A stretch of 64,000 bases of DNA, taken from the NCBI RefSeq assembly GCF_013408245.1, contig NZ_JACBYS010000001.1, forward strand, positions 186,001 to 250,000, given 5' to 3'. Shown piece after piece: positions 6,620 to 15,720 of the stretch. The DNA is from Duganella sp. 1224 (GTDB lineage: Bacteria; Pseudomonadota; Gammaproteobacteria; Burkholderiales; Burkholderiaceae_D). Under the pieces are notes generated by a model. The model was not told the DNA's origin. It was given only the letters and a program-made list of their open reading frames with translations, and ran no database searches. The position numbers and the translations under genes were made by a program. The number at the start of each line of letters is the position of its first letter. Within the stretch, counting starts at the first letter, position 1.

Positions 6620-9475
6620 ATGATGCAACAATATACGTCCAACTCCTACCTGTTTGGTGGGAACGCCCCGTACGTTGAAGAACTGTACGAAGCGTATCTG
6701 AACAACCCAGGTTCTGTGCCAGACAACTGGCGCGCCTACTTCGACGCCATGCAGCACGTGCCGGCGGTCGATGGCTCCAACAAACCCGACGTCGCCCACG
6801 CCTCCGTCATCGCCTCCTTCGCCGAGCGCGCCAAACAAGGTCCTATCCGCACCGTTACCGCCTCGGCCGACGCCGAAATGGGCCGTAAGCGCGTTGCCGT
6901 CACCCAGCTGATCGCAGCCTACCGTTACCTGGGCTCTCGCTGGGCCAACCTGGACCCGCTGCAGCGCCAGGAGCGTCCAAGCATTCCTGAACTGGAGCCC
7001 AGCTTCTACGGCTTCAGCGACGCCGACATGGACACCGTGTTCAACGTCAGCAACACCTACTTTGGTCCAGAGACCGCGACCCTTCGCGACCTGATCAACT
7101 TCCTGCGCGACACCTACACCCGGTCGATCGGCGCAGAGTACATGTACATTTCCGACCCGGCCGAGAAGCGCTGGCTGCAGGAACGCCTGGAGTCGATCCG
7201 CTCGACCCCGAACTTCACCCCGGAAAAGAAAAAACACATCCTGGAGCGCCTGACCGCGGCCGAAGGCCTGGAGCGCTACCTCCACACCAAGTACGTCGGC
7301 CAGAAGCGCTTCTCGCTGGAAGGCGGCGAAACCTTCATCGCCTCGATCGACGAGATCATCCAGCGCGCCGGTGAAAAAGGCGTGCAGGAAATCGTCATCG
7401 GCATGGCCCACCGCGGCCGTCTGAACGTGCTGGTCAACACCCTGGGCAAGGCGCCCAAGGACCTGTTCGAAGAATTCGAAGGCAAGCACGCCGAAGACCT
7501 GCCAGCGGGCGACGTCAAATACCACCAGGGCTTCTCGTCGGACATCTCGACCACCGGCGGCCCGGTCCACCTGTCGCTGGCGTTCAACCCGTCGCACCTG
7601 GAAATCGTCAACCCGGTGGTGGAAGGCTCGGTCAAGGCCCGCATGGACCGCCGCGGCGACCACGCCGGCAAGCAAGTGCTGCCAATCCTGGTGCACGGCG
7701 ACGCCGCCTTCGCCGGCCAGGGCGTGGTGATGGAAACCCTGAACCTGGCGCAGACCCGTGGCTACGGCACCGGCGGCACGGTGCACATCGTCATCAACAA
7801 CCAGATTGGTTTCACCACCTCCGACCCGCGCGATGCCCGTTCGACCATCTACTGCTCGGACGTGGTCAAGATGATCGAAGCGCCAGTGCTGCACGTGAAC
7901 GCCGACGATCCGGAAGCCACCGTGCTGGCCTCGCAGATCGCCATGGACTACCGCGCGCAGTTCGGCAAGGACATCGTGGTCGACATCATCTGCTTCCGCA
8001 AACTGGGCCACAACGAGCAGGACACGCCGGCGCTGACCCAGCCGCTGATGTACAAGAAAATCGGCAAGCACCCAGGCACCCGCAAGCTGTACGCCGACAA
8101 GCTGGCCGCCCAGAACGTGATCCCGGCCGACGGCGGCGAGCAGATGCAAGCCGCTTACCGTGACGCCATGGACGCCGGCAAGCACACCGTCGACCCGGTC
8201 ATCTCCAACTTCAAGAACAAGTTCGCGGTCGACTGGCTGCCGTTCCTGAACAAGAAGTGGACCGACGCCGCCGACACCGCCGTGCCGCTGACCGAACTGA
8301 AGCGCCTGGCCACCCGCATCACCACCATCCCAGAGGGCTTCAAGGTGCACTCGCTGGTGGAAAAAGTGCTGGCCGACCGCGCCAACATGGGCAAGGGCGA
8401 AGTCAACCTGGACTGGGGCATGGGCGAACACCTGGCGTTTGCGTCGCTGGTGTCGTCCGGTTACGCCGTCCGCCTGACCGGCCAGGACGCCGGCCGCGGC
8501 ACCTTCACCCACCGCCACGCCGTGCTGCACGACCAGAACCGCGAGCGTTGGGACGCCGGCACCTACGTGCCGCTGCAGAACATCGCCGAAGGCCAGGCGC
8601 CATTCACCGTGATCGACTCGGTGCTGTCGGAAGAGGCGGTGCTGGGCTTCGAATACGGCTACTCGACCGCCGAGCCGAACACGCTGACCATCTGGGAAGC
8701 CCAGTTCGGCGACTTCGTCAACGGCGCCCAGGTTGTCATCGACCAGTTCATCAGCTCCGGCGAAGTGAAGTGGGGCCGCGCCTCCGGCCTGGTGATGCTG
8801 CTGCCACACGGCTACGAAGGCCAGGGTCCGGAGCACTCGTCGGCGCGCCCGGAACGCTTCCTGCAGCTGTGCGCGGACAACAACATGCAAGTGGTGCAGC
8901 CGACCACCGCCTCGCAGATCTTCCACGTGCTGCGCCGCCAGATGGTGCGCCAGTTCCGCAAGCCGCTGGTCATCATGACGCCGAAATCGCTGCTGCGTAA
9001 CAAGGACGCGGGTTCGCCGCTGAGCGAACTGGCCAAGGGCGCGTTCCAGACCGTGATCGGCGAAGTGGACGAAAGCATCGACGCCAAGAAAGTAAAACGC
9101 GTGATCGCCTGCTCGGGCAAGGTCTACTACGACCTGGTCAACGCGCGCAAGACCCGCGGCCAGACCGATACCGCCATCGTGCGTATCGAGCAGCTGTATC
9201 CGTTCCCGCACAAGGCTTTCGCTGCCGAACTGAAGAAGTTCCCAGCGGCGACCGAAGTGGTGTGGGCGCAGGACGAGCCGCAGAATCAGGGCCCATGGTT
9301 CCAGATTCAGCACAACATCTTCGAGAGCCTGGAATCGGGCCAGCGCCTGGCCTACGCCGGCCGTCCGGCCTCGGCTTCGCCAGCGGTCGGTTACTACGAC
9401 AAGCACTACGCTCAGCAAAAAGAGCTGCTGGAAACCGCGTTCTCGAAGCTCAAAGGTTTCATCCTGACCAAATAA
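6620..9475 (+). CDS. sucA: 2-oxoglutarate dehydrogenase E1 component
   Basis: The 951-residue thiamine-diphosphate enzyme decarboxylates 2-oxoglutarate and transfers the succinyl group to the lipoyl arm of the E2 subunit. The N-terminal E2-binding segment (SNSYLFGGNAPYVEELYEAYL), the dehydrogenase domain with GMAHRGRLNVLVNTLGK and GDAAFAGQGVVMETLNLAQ, and the transketolase-like C-terminal half with RGTFTHRHAVLHDQ and LLPHGYEGQGPEHSSARPER are all intact. The start MMQQYTSNSYL has AAGGTGAG upstream. It heads the operon with odhB, a PspC-like gene and lpd. Also named odhA in betaproteobacteria. Confidence 0.97.
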   Translation: MMQQYTSNSYLFGGNAPYVEELYEAYLNNPGSVPDNWRAYFDAMQHVPAVDGSNKPDVAHASVIASFAERAKQGPIRTVTASADAEMGRKRVAVTQLIAAYRYLGSRWANLDPLQRQERPSIPELEPSFYGFSDADMDTVFNVSNTYFGPETATLRDLINFLRDTYTRSIGAEYMYISDPAEKRWLQERLESIRSTPNFTPEKKKHILERLTAAEGLERYLHTKYVGQKRFSLEGGETFIASIDEIIQRAGEKGVQEIVIGMAHRGRLNVLVNTLGKAPKDLFEEFEGKHAEDLPAGDVKYHQGFSSDISTTGGPVHLSLAFNPSHLEIVNPVVEGSVKARMDRRGDHAGKQVLPILVHGDAAFAGQGVVMETLNLAQTRGYGTGGTVHIVINNQIGFTTSDPRDARSTIYCSDVVKMIEAPVLHVNADDPEATVLASQIAMDYRAQFGKDIVVDIICFRKLGHNEQDTPALTQPLMYKKIGKHPGTRKLYADKLAAQNVIPADGGEQMQAAYRDAMDAGKHTVDPVISNFKNKFAVDWLPFLNKKWTDAADTAVPLTELKRLATRITTIPEGFKVHSLVEKVLADRANMGKGEVNLDWGMGEHLAFASLVSSGYAVRLTGQDAGRGTFTHRHAVLHDQNRERWDAGTYVPLQNIAEGQAPFTVIDSVLSEEAVLGFEYGYSTAEPNTLTIWEAQFGDFVNGAQVVIDQFISSGEVKWGRASGLVMLLPHGYEGQGPEHSSARPERFLQLCADNNMQVVQPTTASQIFHVLRRQMVRQFRKPLVIMTPKSLLRNKDAGSPLSELAKGAFQTVIGEVDESIDAKKVKRVIACSGKVYYDLVNARKTRGQTDTAIVRIEQLYPFPHKAFAAELKKFPAATEVVWAQDEPQNQGPWFQIQHNIFESLESGQRLAYAGRPASASPAVGYYDKHYAQQKELLETAFSKLKGFILTK

Positions 9476-9552
9476 GCATCACTTAATTGAACGGAGCGCT
9501 CCGCTGCTACGCGGCGGGGCGCCGCAAAAACAAAATACACGGAGTTTTACAA
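9476..9552 (+). other. Structured odhA-odhB intercistronic region
   Basis: A 77-base gap with a 12-base palindrome CGGAGCGCTCCG near 9490-9501 and a GC-rich segment that can fold (CGCTGCTACGCGGCG). The ribosome site GGAG lies 8 bases before the odhB start. There is no T-run, so it is more likely an mRNA processing or stability hairpin than a terminator. Confidence 0.4.
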
Positions 9553-10806
9553 ATGGCACAAATCGAAGTCAAAGTTCCACAACTGTCGGAATCGGTCGCT
9601 GAAGCAACCATGCTGACCTGGCACAAGAAAGTCGGCGACAGCGTTGGCCGCGACGAAAACCTGATCGACATCGAAACCGACAAAGTAGTTCTGGAACTGC
9701 CGGCGCCTGCCGCTGGCACCCTGGTGCAAATCATCAAGGGCGACGGCAGCACCGTGGTGGCTGACGAAGTGATCGCCATCATCGATACCGAAGGCGGCGC
9801 CGCTGTGGCTGCCGCTCCTGCCGCCGCCGCGCCGGCGCCGGCACCGGCCGCTGCGCCGGCCGCCGCGCCAGCCGCCACCGGCGGTTCCAAAGGCGACGTG
9901 GCCATGCCGGCCGCCGCCAAGATCCTGTCGGAAAAAGGCCTGTCGGCCTCCGACGTCGCCGGTTCGGGCAAGGATGGCCGCGTGACCAAGGGCGACGCCC
10001 TGGCCGCGTCGGCGCCAGCCACCCCGGCCGTAGCGCCGCTGGCCGCGCCAGCCGCCAAGCCAGCGCTGGCCCAGGTGGCCGCGCCTGCGCCAGCCAGCCT
10101 GGGCGACCGTCCGGAAGAGCGCGTGCCGATGAGCCGCCTGCGCGCCCGTATCGCCGAGCGTCTGATCCAGTCGCAGTCGACCAACGCCATCCTGACCACC
10201 TTCAACGAGGTGAACATGGCGCCGGTGATGGACCTGCGCGCCAAGTACAAGGACAAGTTCGAGAAAGAACACGGCGTCAAGCTGGGCTTCATGTCGTTCT
10301 TCGTCAAGGCCGCCGTTGCCGCGCTGAAGAAGTACCCGATCCTGAACGCCTCGGTCGACGGCAACGACATCGTCTACCACGGCTACTTCGACATCGGTAT
10401 CGCCGTGGGTTCGCCACGCGGCCTGGTGGTGCCGATCCTGCGCAATGCCGACCAGATGTCGATCGCTGAAATCGAGAAGAAAATCGGCGAATTCGGCGCC
10501 AAGGCCAAGGAAGGCAAGCTGACCCTGGACGACCTGACCGGCGGCACCTTCTCGATCTCGAACGGCGGCACCTTCGGCTCGATGCTGTCGACCCCGATCA
10601 TCAACCCGCCGCAATCGGCGATCCTGGGCGTGCACGCCACCAAGGACCGCGCCGTGGTGGAAAACGGCCAGATCGTGGTTCGTCCGATGAACTACCTGGC
10701 GATGTCCTACGACCACCGCATCATCGACGGCCGCGAAGCCGTGCTGGGCCTGGTGGCCATGAAGGAAGCGCTGGAAGATCCTGCCCGCCTGCTGCTGGAC
10801 CTGTAA
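9553..10806 (+). CDS. sucB: 2-oxoglutarate dehydrogenase E2 (dihydrolipoyl succinyltransferase)
   Basis: A 417-residue core subunit that transfers succinyl groups from E1 to CoA. It has one lipoyl domain at residues 1-76 with the lipoylated Lys44 in IETDKVVLE, an Ala/Pro-rich linker, a peripheral-subunit-binding domain ([23 protein letters not shown] with following GRVTKGD), a second linker, and the catalytic domain ending with [13 protein letters not shown], which carries the active-site His and Asp. The ATG at 9553 is preceded by GGAG; a longer in-frame start adds 22 residues unlike the family. It is second in the odh operon. Confidence 0.97.
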   Translation: MAQIEVKVPQLSESVAEATMLTWHKKVGDSVGRDENLIDIETDKVVLELPAPAAGTLVQIIKGDGSTVVADEVIAIIDTEGGAAVAAAPAAAAPAPAPAAAPAAAPAATGGSKGDVAMPAAAKILSEKGLSASDVAGSGKDGRVTKGDALAASAPATPAVAPLAAPAAKPALAQVAAPAPASLGDRPEERVPMSRLRARIAERLIQSQSTNAILTTFNEVNMAPVMDLRAKYKDKFEKEHGVKLGFMSFFVKAAVAALKKYPILNASVDGNDIVYHGYFDIGIAVGSPRGLVVPILRNADQMSIAEIEKKIGEFGAKAKEGKLTLDDLTGGTFSISNGGTFGSMLSTPIINPPQSAILGVHATKDRAVVENGQIVVRPMNYLAMSYDHRIIDGREAVLGLVAMKEALEDPARLLLDL

Positions 10807-10826
10807 ACCACAGACCCCGGCACACC

Positions 10827-10856
10827 GGGGTCTGACCCCGTACGGGGTCAGACCCC
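10827..10856. repeat. GGGGTCTGACCCC palindrome, copy 2
   Basis: An exact copy of the 30-base palindrome at 4564-4593, here inside the odh operon between odhB and the PspC-like gene. A transcript passing through would form a very stable hairpin, which could attenuate expression of the downstream lpd gene or protect the upstream mRNA. Confidence 0.9.
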
Positions 10857-10886
10857 AGGCCTCAAAGGGGTAAAAAGGGAGCATGA

Positions 10887-11207
10887 ATGAGCGTTGCGGA
10901 AGAAATCAAACGTTTGCATGAACTGCACCAGGCCGGCGCGCTGACGGACGACGAGTTCGCGGCCGCCAAGGCGCGCCTGCTGAACCACGAGGCCGCCGGC
11001 GCCAACGGCGACCTGTGGCGCCTGCGCCGCTCGCACACCGACCGTTGGCTCGGTGGCGTCTGCGGCGGCCTGGCGCGCATCAGCGGTGTCGAGTCGTGGA
11101 TCTGGCGCCTGTTGTTCGTGCTGTTCGTCTGCACCTTTGGTTTTGGTCTCGCGGTCTACATTCTGTTATGGATCTTCGTTCCAGAAGACGAACTGATTGG
11201 AAATTAA
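10887..11207 (+). CDS. SHOCT-PspC small membrane protein
   Basis: A 106-residue protein with two recognisable parts. Residues 1-32 (EEIKRLHELHQAGALTDDEFAAAKARLL) match the SHOCT domain, a short helical module often fused to membrane or stress proteins. Residues about 45-100 match the PspC domain: RSHTDRWLGGVCGGLA, then a hydrophobic segment (WRLLFVLFVCTFGFGLAVYILLWIFV). PspC proteins act in envelope-stress responses. It is inserted between odhB and lpd, 3 bases before lpd, so it shares the odh transcript. AGGGAG lies upstream of the ATG. A role in 2-oxoglutarate dehydrogenase function is not known. Confidence 0.88.
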   Translation: MSVAEEIKRLHELHQAGALTDDEFAAAKARLLNHEAAGANGDLWRLRRSHTDRWLGGVCGGLARISGVESWIWRLLFVLFVCTFGFGLAVYILLWIFVPEDELIGN

Positions 11208-11210
11208 AAA

Positions 11211-12641
11211 ATGAGCAAACAATTTGACGTAGTAGTTATCGGCGCCGGTCCTGGCGGTTACATCGCCGCTATCCGCGCCGCCCAGCTGGGTTTCTCGGTG
11301 GCCTGCGTGGACGCGTGGGAAAATGAAAAAGGCGGCCCGGCCCCGGGCGGCACCTGCACCAACGTCGGCTGCATCCCATCGAAAGCGCTGCTGCAATCGT
11401 CGGAACACTACGAGCACGCCGGCCACGCGTTCAAGGACCACGGCATCGACGTTGCCGGCCTGTCGCTGAACCTGGGCCAGATGATCAAGCGCAAGGACAC
11501 CGTCGTGAAGCAGAACAACGACGGCATCCTGTTCCTGTTCAAGAAAAACAAGGTGACCTTCTTCCACGGCCGCGCGTCGTTCGCCGGCGCCGCCACCGCC
11601 GAAGGCTACCCGCTGACCATCAGCGCGCCAGCCAATGACAGCATCACCGGCAAGCAGATCATCATCGCCACCGGCTCCAACGCCCGTGCGCTGCCGGGCG
11701 CGGAATTCGACGAGAAACTGATCCTGTCGAACGAAGGCGCGCTGGCCATTCCGGAAGTGCCGAAGAAGCTGGGCGTGATCGGCGCCGGCGTGATCGGCCT
11801 GGAAATGGGTTCGGTCTGGCGCCGCCTGGGCGCGGAAGTGACCGTGCTGGAAGGCCTGCCGACCTTCCTCGGCGCCGTGGACGAGCAGATCGCCAAGGAA
11901 GCCAACAAGTACTTCACCAAGCAGGGCCTGAGCATCAACCTGGGCTGCAAGATCAACAAGGTCACCAAGGGCGACAACAACGTCACCGTGGAATACGCCA
12001 ACGCCAAGGGCGAAGCCAACACCGCCGTGTTCGACAAGCTGATCGTGTCGATCGGCCGCACCCCGAACACCAACGGCCTGGCTGCTGACAAGGTGGGCCT
12101 GGCGCTGGACGAGCGCGGTTTCGTGGCGGTCGACGACGACTGCAAGACCAACCTGCCGGGCGTATGGGCGATCGGCGACGTGGTGCGCGGCCCGATGCTG
12201 GCGCACAAGGCGGAAGAAGAGGGCGTGGCGGTGGCCGAGCGTATCGCCGGCCAGCACGGCCACACCAACTTCAACACCATTCCTTGGGTGATCTACACCT
12301 CGCCGGAAATCGCCTGGGTCGGCAAGACCGAGCAGACGTTGAAGGCGGAAGGTGTGGCATACAAGGCCGGTACCTTCCCGTTCCTGGCCAACGGCCGCGC
12401 GCGCGCGCTGGGCGACACCTCGGGCATGGTCAAGTTCCTGGCCGATGCGACCACCGACGAAATCCTGGGCGTGCACATCATCGGCCCGATGGCGTCCGAG
12501 CTGATTTCGGAAGCCGTGGTGGCGATGGAGTTCAAGGCTTCGGCCGAAGACATCGCGCGCATCTGCCACGCCCACCCGTCGCTGTCGGAAGCGACCAAGG
12601 AAGCGGCGCTGGCGATCGACAAGCGCACGCTGAACTTCTAA
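11211..12641 (+). CDS. lpd: Dihydrolipoyl dehydrogenase (E3)
   Basis: The 476-residue flavoprotein re-oxidises dihydrolipoamide on E2 and passes electrons to NAD+. FAD-binding [17 protein letters not shown] is at the N-terminus, the redox disulfide is in [16 protein letters not shown], the NAD-binding glycine motif is [24 protein letters not shown], and the C-terminal interface domain has the [15 protein letters not shown] segment with the catalytic His and Glu. It is the last gene of the odh operon and is closed by a strong terminator. It may also serve the pyruvate or glycine complexes, but its place here makes it the odh E3. Confidence 0.96.
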   Translation: MSKQFDVVVIGAGPGGYIAAIRAAQLGFSVACVDAWENEKGGPAPGGTCTNVGCIPSKALLQSSEHYEHAGHAFKDHGIDVAGLSLNLGQMIKRKDTVVKQNNDGILFLFKKNKVTFFHGRASFAGAATAEGYPLTISAPANDSITGKQIIIATGSNARALPGAEFDEKLILSNEGALAIPEVPKKLGVIGAGVIGLEMGSVWRRLGAEVTVLEGLPTFLGAVDEQIAKEANKYFTKQGLSINLGCKINKVTKGDNNVTVEYANAKGEANTAVFDKLIVSIGRTPNTNGLAADKVGLALDERGFVAVDDDCKTNLPGVWAIGDVVRGPMLAHKAEEEGVAVAERIAGQHGHTNFNTIPWVIYTSPEIAWVGKTEQTLKAEGVAYKAGTFPFLANGRARALGDTSGMVKFLADATTDEILGVHIIGPMASELISEAVVAMEFKASAEDIARICHAHPSLSEATKEAALAIDKRTLNF

Positions 12642-12666
12642 GTTGAGGTAGTCGCTACGCTGTAAA

Positions 12667-12698
12667 GGCGGGCCATCGATGGCCCGCCATTTTTGTTT
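12667..12698 (+). terminator. Intrinsic terminator after lpd
   Basis: The palindromic stem GGCGGGCC-ATCGAT-GGCCCGCC (12667-12688) is followed by ATTTTTGTTT. This is a standard Rho-independent terminator closing the odh operon, 16 bases before the zapE start. Confidence 0.88.
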
Positions 12699-12713
12699 GT
12701 GCAGAATGAACTT

Positions 12714-13811
12714 ATGAACGTCCAAGAGTACTACCACAACGCGCTGGCGCAGCGCGGCTACCAGCCCGACGAGGCGCAACTGCGCGCCATCAACCGCCTG
12801 CAGCAATGCTATGACGAGTGGGTGGAGTACAAGTCGCAGCGCTCCAGCACCTTCAAGCGCCTGATCAACCGTCCGGCGGTGCCGAAGGGCGTGTACATGT
12901 GGGGCGGCGTGGGGCGCGGCAAGTCCTTTTTGATGGACAGTTTCTACTCGGTGGTGCCGCTGGTGCGCAAGACGCGCCTGCACTTCCACGAGTTCATGCG
13001 CGATGTGCACCGCCAGCTCGACGAGCTGCGCGGCGTGGCCGACCCGCTGGACGAGGTGGCCAAGCGCGTCGCCAGGAAATACCGGCTGATCTGCTTCGAC
13101 GAGTTCCACATCTCGGACGTGGCCGACGCCATGATCATGTACAACCTGCTGAAGGCGCTGTTCGACAACGGCGTGTCCTTCATCATGACCTCCAACTACG
13201 ATCCCGACCTGCTGTACCCGGATGGCCTGCACCGCGACCGCATCCTGCCGACCATCGCGCTGCTGTACGAGAAGCTGGACGTGATGAACATCGACGCCGG
13301 CATCGACTACCGCGGCCGCGCGCTGGAGCAGGTCGAGGCCTACTACACGCCGCTCAACGCGCAGACCGACAAGGCGCTGCGCGACGCCTACGCCAGCATC
13401 GCCGAAACCGCCGACGAGGACCCGGTGATCCGCATCGAGGCGCGCGAGATCCGCGCCTTGCGCCGTGCCGGCACCATCATCTGGTTCGACTTCAACACGC
13501 TGTGCGGCGGTCCGCGCTCGCAGAACGATTACCTGGAAATCGCCAGCCGTTTCCATACCGTGATATTGTCCGGGGTGCCGATGATGTCGGCGGCGATGTC
13601 GTCGGAGGCGCGCCGCTTCACCTGGCTGATCGACGTGTTCTACGACCAGGGCGTGAAGCTGCTGATGTCGGCGGAGGTGGCGCCGGAGGAGCTGTACACC
13701 ACCGGCGCCATGGCCAATGAATTCCATCGCACCGTGTCGCGCATCGTCGAAATGCAGTCGCGCGAATACATGGACCGCGAACAGCGCGCCGCGGCCGCCT
13801 CGCTGTCGTAA
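12714..13811 (+). CDS. zapE: Cell division ATPase ZapE (AFG1 family)
   Basis: A 365-residue AAA-type ATPase. Walker A is GGVGRGKSFLMD and Walker B is ICFDEFHI; TSNYDPDLLYPDGLHRDRILP is the conserved stretch following in AFG1/ZapE proteins. In E. coli ZapE associates with the FtsZ ring during late division; the mitochondrial relative Afg1 works in protein quality control. The ATG at 12714 (MNVQEYYHNAL) is the better start, since an alternative 7 codons earlier lies in the terminator T-run. It stands alone between the odh terminator and a small secreted-protein gene. Confidence 0.92.
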   Translation: MNVQEYYHNALAQRGYQPDEAQLRAINRLQQCYDEWVEYKSQRSSTFKRLINRPAVPKGVYMWGGVGRGKSFLMDSFYSVVPLVRKTRLHFHEFMRDVHRQLDELRGVADPLDEVAKRVARKYRLICFDEFHISDVADAMIMYNLLKALFDNGVSFIMTSNYDPDLLYPDGLHRDRILPTIALLYEKLDVMNIDAGIDYRGRALEQVEAYYTPLNAQTDKALRDAYASIAETADEDPVIRIEAREIRALRRAGTIIWFDFNTLCGGPRSQNDYLEIASRFHTVILSGVPMMSAAMSSEARRFTWLIDVFYDQGVKLLMSAEVAPEELYTTGAMANEFHRTVSRIVEMQSREYMDREQRAAAASLS

Positions 13812-13829
13812 GTCACAGGACCCAGAAAT

Positions 13830-14492
13830 ATGAAAGCAATCATCACTGTAATGGCCATGCTGGTGGCGCCGATCGGCGCCGCCTCGGCCCAGAACGTCAA
13901 GAGCGTGGCCGAAGCCGACGCCGCGCTGGCCAAGGTGGCGCAGGACCGCGCCGCCATCAACGACGAATTTGCCGCCAGCGAGCGCGAATGCTATACCCGC
14001 TTCTTCGTCAACAACTGCCTGGACAAGGCCAAGGAAAAACGCCGCGTGGCGCTGGCCGACGCGCGCGCGCGCGAGGTCGATGCCCAGCACTTCAAGCGCG
14101 CGGACTCGGTGGCCCGGCGCGACGCCGACCTGGCCGAGCGCAACCGCAAGGACGCCGAGGAAGAGGCGCTGCGCGCCGCCCAGCCGCCCAAGCCGGCCAA
14201 GGAGGAGCACGCGCCGGCGAAGCCGTCGTCCGGCCCGAGCCTGGCGGAGCGCGAGGCCGAGCATGACGCCAAGGTGAAACGCCAGGAACGCGAAGACGCC
14301 GCCAATGCGGCCAAGCGCGCGGCCAATGTGGAGGCGTTCGAGCGCAAGCAGGCGGAATCGCTGCGCCGCCAGCAGGAAGTCGCGCGCAAGAAGGCCGAAA
14401 ACGACGCCAAGGCCAAGGAGGCCGCCGAGCGTGCCGAGGCGGACAAGAAAAAAGCCGAGGCGCGCCAGCAGCCCGCCACCCCGGCCCAGTAA
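13830..14492 (+). CDS. Periplasmic coiled-coil protein, unknown function
   Basis: A 220-residue protein with a signal peptide (MKAIITVMAMLVAPIGAASA, cleavage after SA) followed by a highly charged helical region rich in Ala, Lys, Glu and Arg, which predicts a long coiled coil from about residue 95 to the end. Two cysteines (ECYTRFFVNNCLDKAKEKRR) lie close together and could form a disulfide in the periplasm. The C-terminal RQQPATPAQ is flexible. I recognise no named family; similar short coiled-coil secreted proteins occur in Burkholderiales. It is 18 bases after zapE and probably co-transcribed. Confidence 0.8.
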   Translation: MKAIITVMAMLVAPIGAASAQNVKSVAEADAALAKVAQDRAAINDEFAASERECYTRFFVNNCLDKAKEKRRVALADARAREVDAQHFKRADSVARRDADLAERNRKDAEEEALRAAQPPKPAKEEHAPAKPSSGPSLAEREAEHDAKVKRQEREDAANAAKRAANVEAFERKQAESLRRQQEVARKKAENDAKAKEAAERAEADKKKAEARQQPATPAQ

Positions 14493-14542
14493 CACCGCAC
14501 CGTCGTTCCCGCGCAAGCGCTGCCGCTGCCGAAAAACCGTAC

Positions 14543-14623
14543 CGTCATTCCCGCGCAAGCGGGAATCCATGCTGAGCTTGCCGAGCGGAGGTTCCCTGGA
14601 TTCCTGCTTTTGCAGGAATGACG
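14543..14623. repeat. REP-like paired hairpin repeat, copy 2
   Basis: The first hairpin (14543-14571) has CATTCCCGC and GCGGGAATCC arms; the second (14594-14623) has GGATTCCTGC and GCAGGAATGACG arms, in mirror orientation. A partial extra unit CGTCGTTCCCGCGCAAGCGC lies at 14501-14520. The element fills the gap between two convergent genes, where it could act as a two-way terminator. Confidence 0.85.
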
Positions 14624-15379
14624 TTAGCGTGCTGTCAGCTTGATGATGGCCATCGAACAGTTGTCGCCCTTGCCCTGCGCCCGTTCGGCCGCCTTGCCGA
14701 TCAGCCGTTCGGCGGCCTGGCGCGGCGTGTGGCGCGCCACCGCCGCCGCCAGCTCCTCGTGGCGGAACAACTGCCACAAGCCATCCGAGCACAGCATCAA
14801 GGCATCGCCGGCCCGCAGATCCGCCAGCGCGCCCACGCTAACGTAAGGATTCTTCAGCGTATTGCCCAGCGCGTTGGCCAACAGACGCGAGCCGCGATGC
14901 TTTTTGGCGGCCTCCGGCGGCAACTTGTCGTGGCTGACCAGGTGCTGAACGTAGTCGCTGTCGTTGGTGCGCATGGTGCAGGTCTCGCTGCGAAAGTGGT
15001 AGACGCGGGCGTCGCCCACATGGGCCCACACCAGCTGCGCCTGCGGCGTCAGCACCGCCAGCGCCAGCGCGGCCTGTGGCTCGGTGCTGGCGGCGATCGG
15101 AGTCATCTTGATGACAGCGTGGGCCTCCTGGACGATGGCGCGCAGCAGCTCCTGCAGGCGCGGCAGGCTGGAAGCATCGCCGGCGCGAAACTCGTCGAAC
15201 AGGTGCTTGCTGGTGACCAGCGCCTGATCGGAAGCGACCGGGCTGGTGTTACCGTCGGCCAGCACCGCCAGCACATAGCCCGGCGCGTTGGCGGAGGTGA
15301 ACAGCGCCACCCGGTCATTCTGCTGTGGCCGGTTGCCGATGTGCTGGGCGGTGCCGGCTTCGATTTTATAAGTGCTCAT
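14624..15379 (-). CDS. PP2C-family serine/threonine phosphatase
   Basis: A 251-residue cytosolic phosphatase of the PPM/PP2C type. Metal-binding motifs are recognisable in order: GNRPQQNDR near residue 15, VLAVLADGNTS near 40, VWAHVGDARVYHFR near 115, LMLCSDGLWQ near 195 and KGDNCSMAIIKL at the end. The usual DGxGG of the second motif is DGNTS here, but the metal-binding Asp and Gly remain, so activity is likely. It would remove phosphate from Ser/Thr of substrates of a Hanks-type kinase; the LRR kinase at 5026-6321 is the only such kinase in the window. No adjacent kinase or FHA protein is present. Confidence 0.9.
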   Translation of the reverse strand: MSTYKIEAGTAQHIGNRPQQNDRVALFTSANAPGYVLAVLADGNTSPVASDQALVTSKHLFDEFRAGDASSLPRLQELLRAIVQEAHAVIKMTPIAASTEPQAALALAVLTPQAQLVWAHVGDARVYHFRSETCTMRTNDSDYVQHLVSHDKLPPEAAKKHRGSRLLANALGNTLKNPYVSVGALADLRAGDALMLCSDGLWQLFRHEELAAAVARHTPRQAAERLIGKAAERAQGKGDNCSMAIIKLTAR

Positions 15380-15494
15380 GAGATCATTTGTTGGCGTCCG
15401 ACGCGCCGTAGATTAAACTATGCACCGTGCCGCGGTTTGCGCGCAATCTGTTTGAAATGGGTGTTGTTTCAGTGAAACTATTTGGCCGAGAAAT

Positions 15495-15695
15495 ATGACT
15501 GATGTTCAAGATATCCAGCGTCGACTGATCGAACTCGACGTCGAACACCGCGATCTGGACGCGGTGATTGACATGCTCACCCTGGACGGACACCACGATC
15601 AACTGCAATTGCGCCGCCTCAAGAAGCGCAAGCTGCAACTGAAAGACCATATCACTCTGCTGAAGATGCAACTGGTGCCGGACGTTCCGGCCTGA
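15495..15695 (+). CDS. DUF465/YdcH-family small protein
   Basis: A 66-residue helical hairpin protein matching the YdcH/DUF465 family, which has a conserved core LKKRKLQLKDHI (usually LKKxKLxLKDEI). The first helix (DIQRRLIELDVEHRDLDAVID) packs against the second. The function of the family is unknown. It precedes the helicase gene by 25 bases and is likely co-transcribed. A small palindrome GTTTCAGTGAAAC lies just upstream in the leader. Confidence 0.88.
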   Translation: MTDVQDIQRRLIELDVEHRDLDAVIDMLTLDGHHDQLQLRRLKKRKLQLKDHITLLKMQLVPDVPA

Positions 15696-15720
15696 GCCGA
15701 ACGCCACTACGAAGTTTATT

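Noticed and set aside
6542..9418. 958-codon open frame antisense to sucA
   Set aside because: It mirrors sucA codon bias; the protein is rich in Val, His, Gln and Arg with no family pattern or ribosome site. High GC at third positions keeps such frames open.
11166..14792. 1208-codon minus-strand frame over lpd and zapE
   Set aside because: Crosses two convincing genes and a terminator in antisense; no domain seen.
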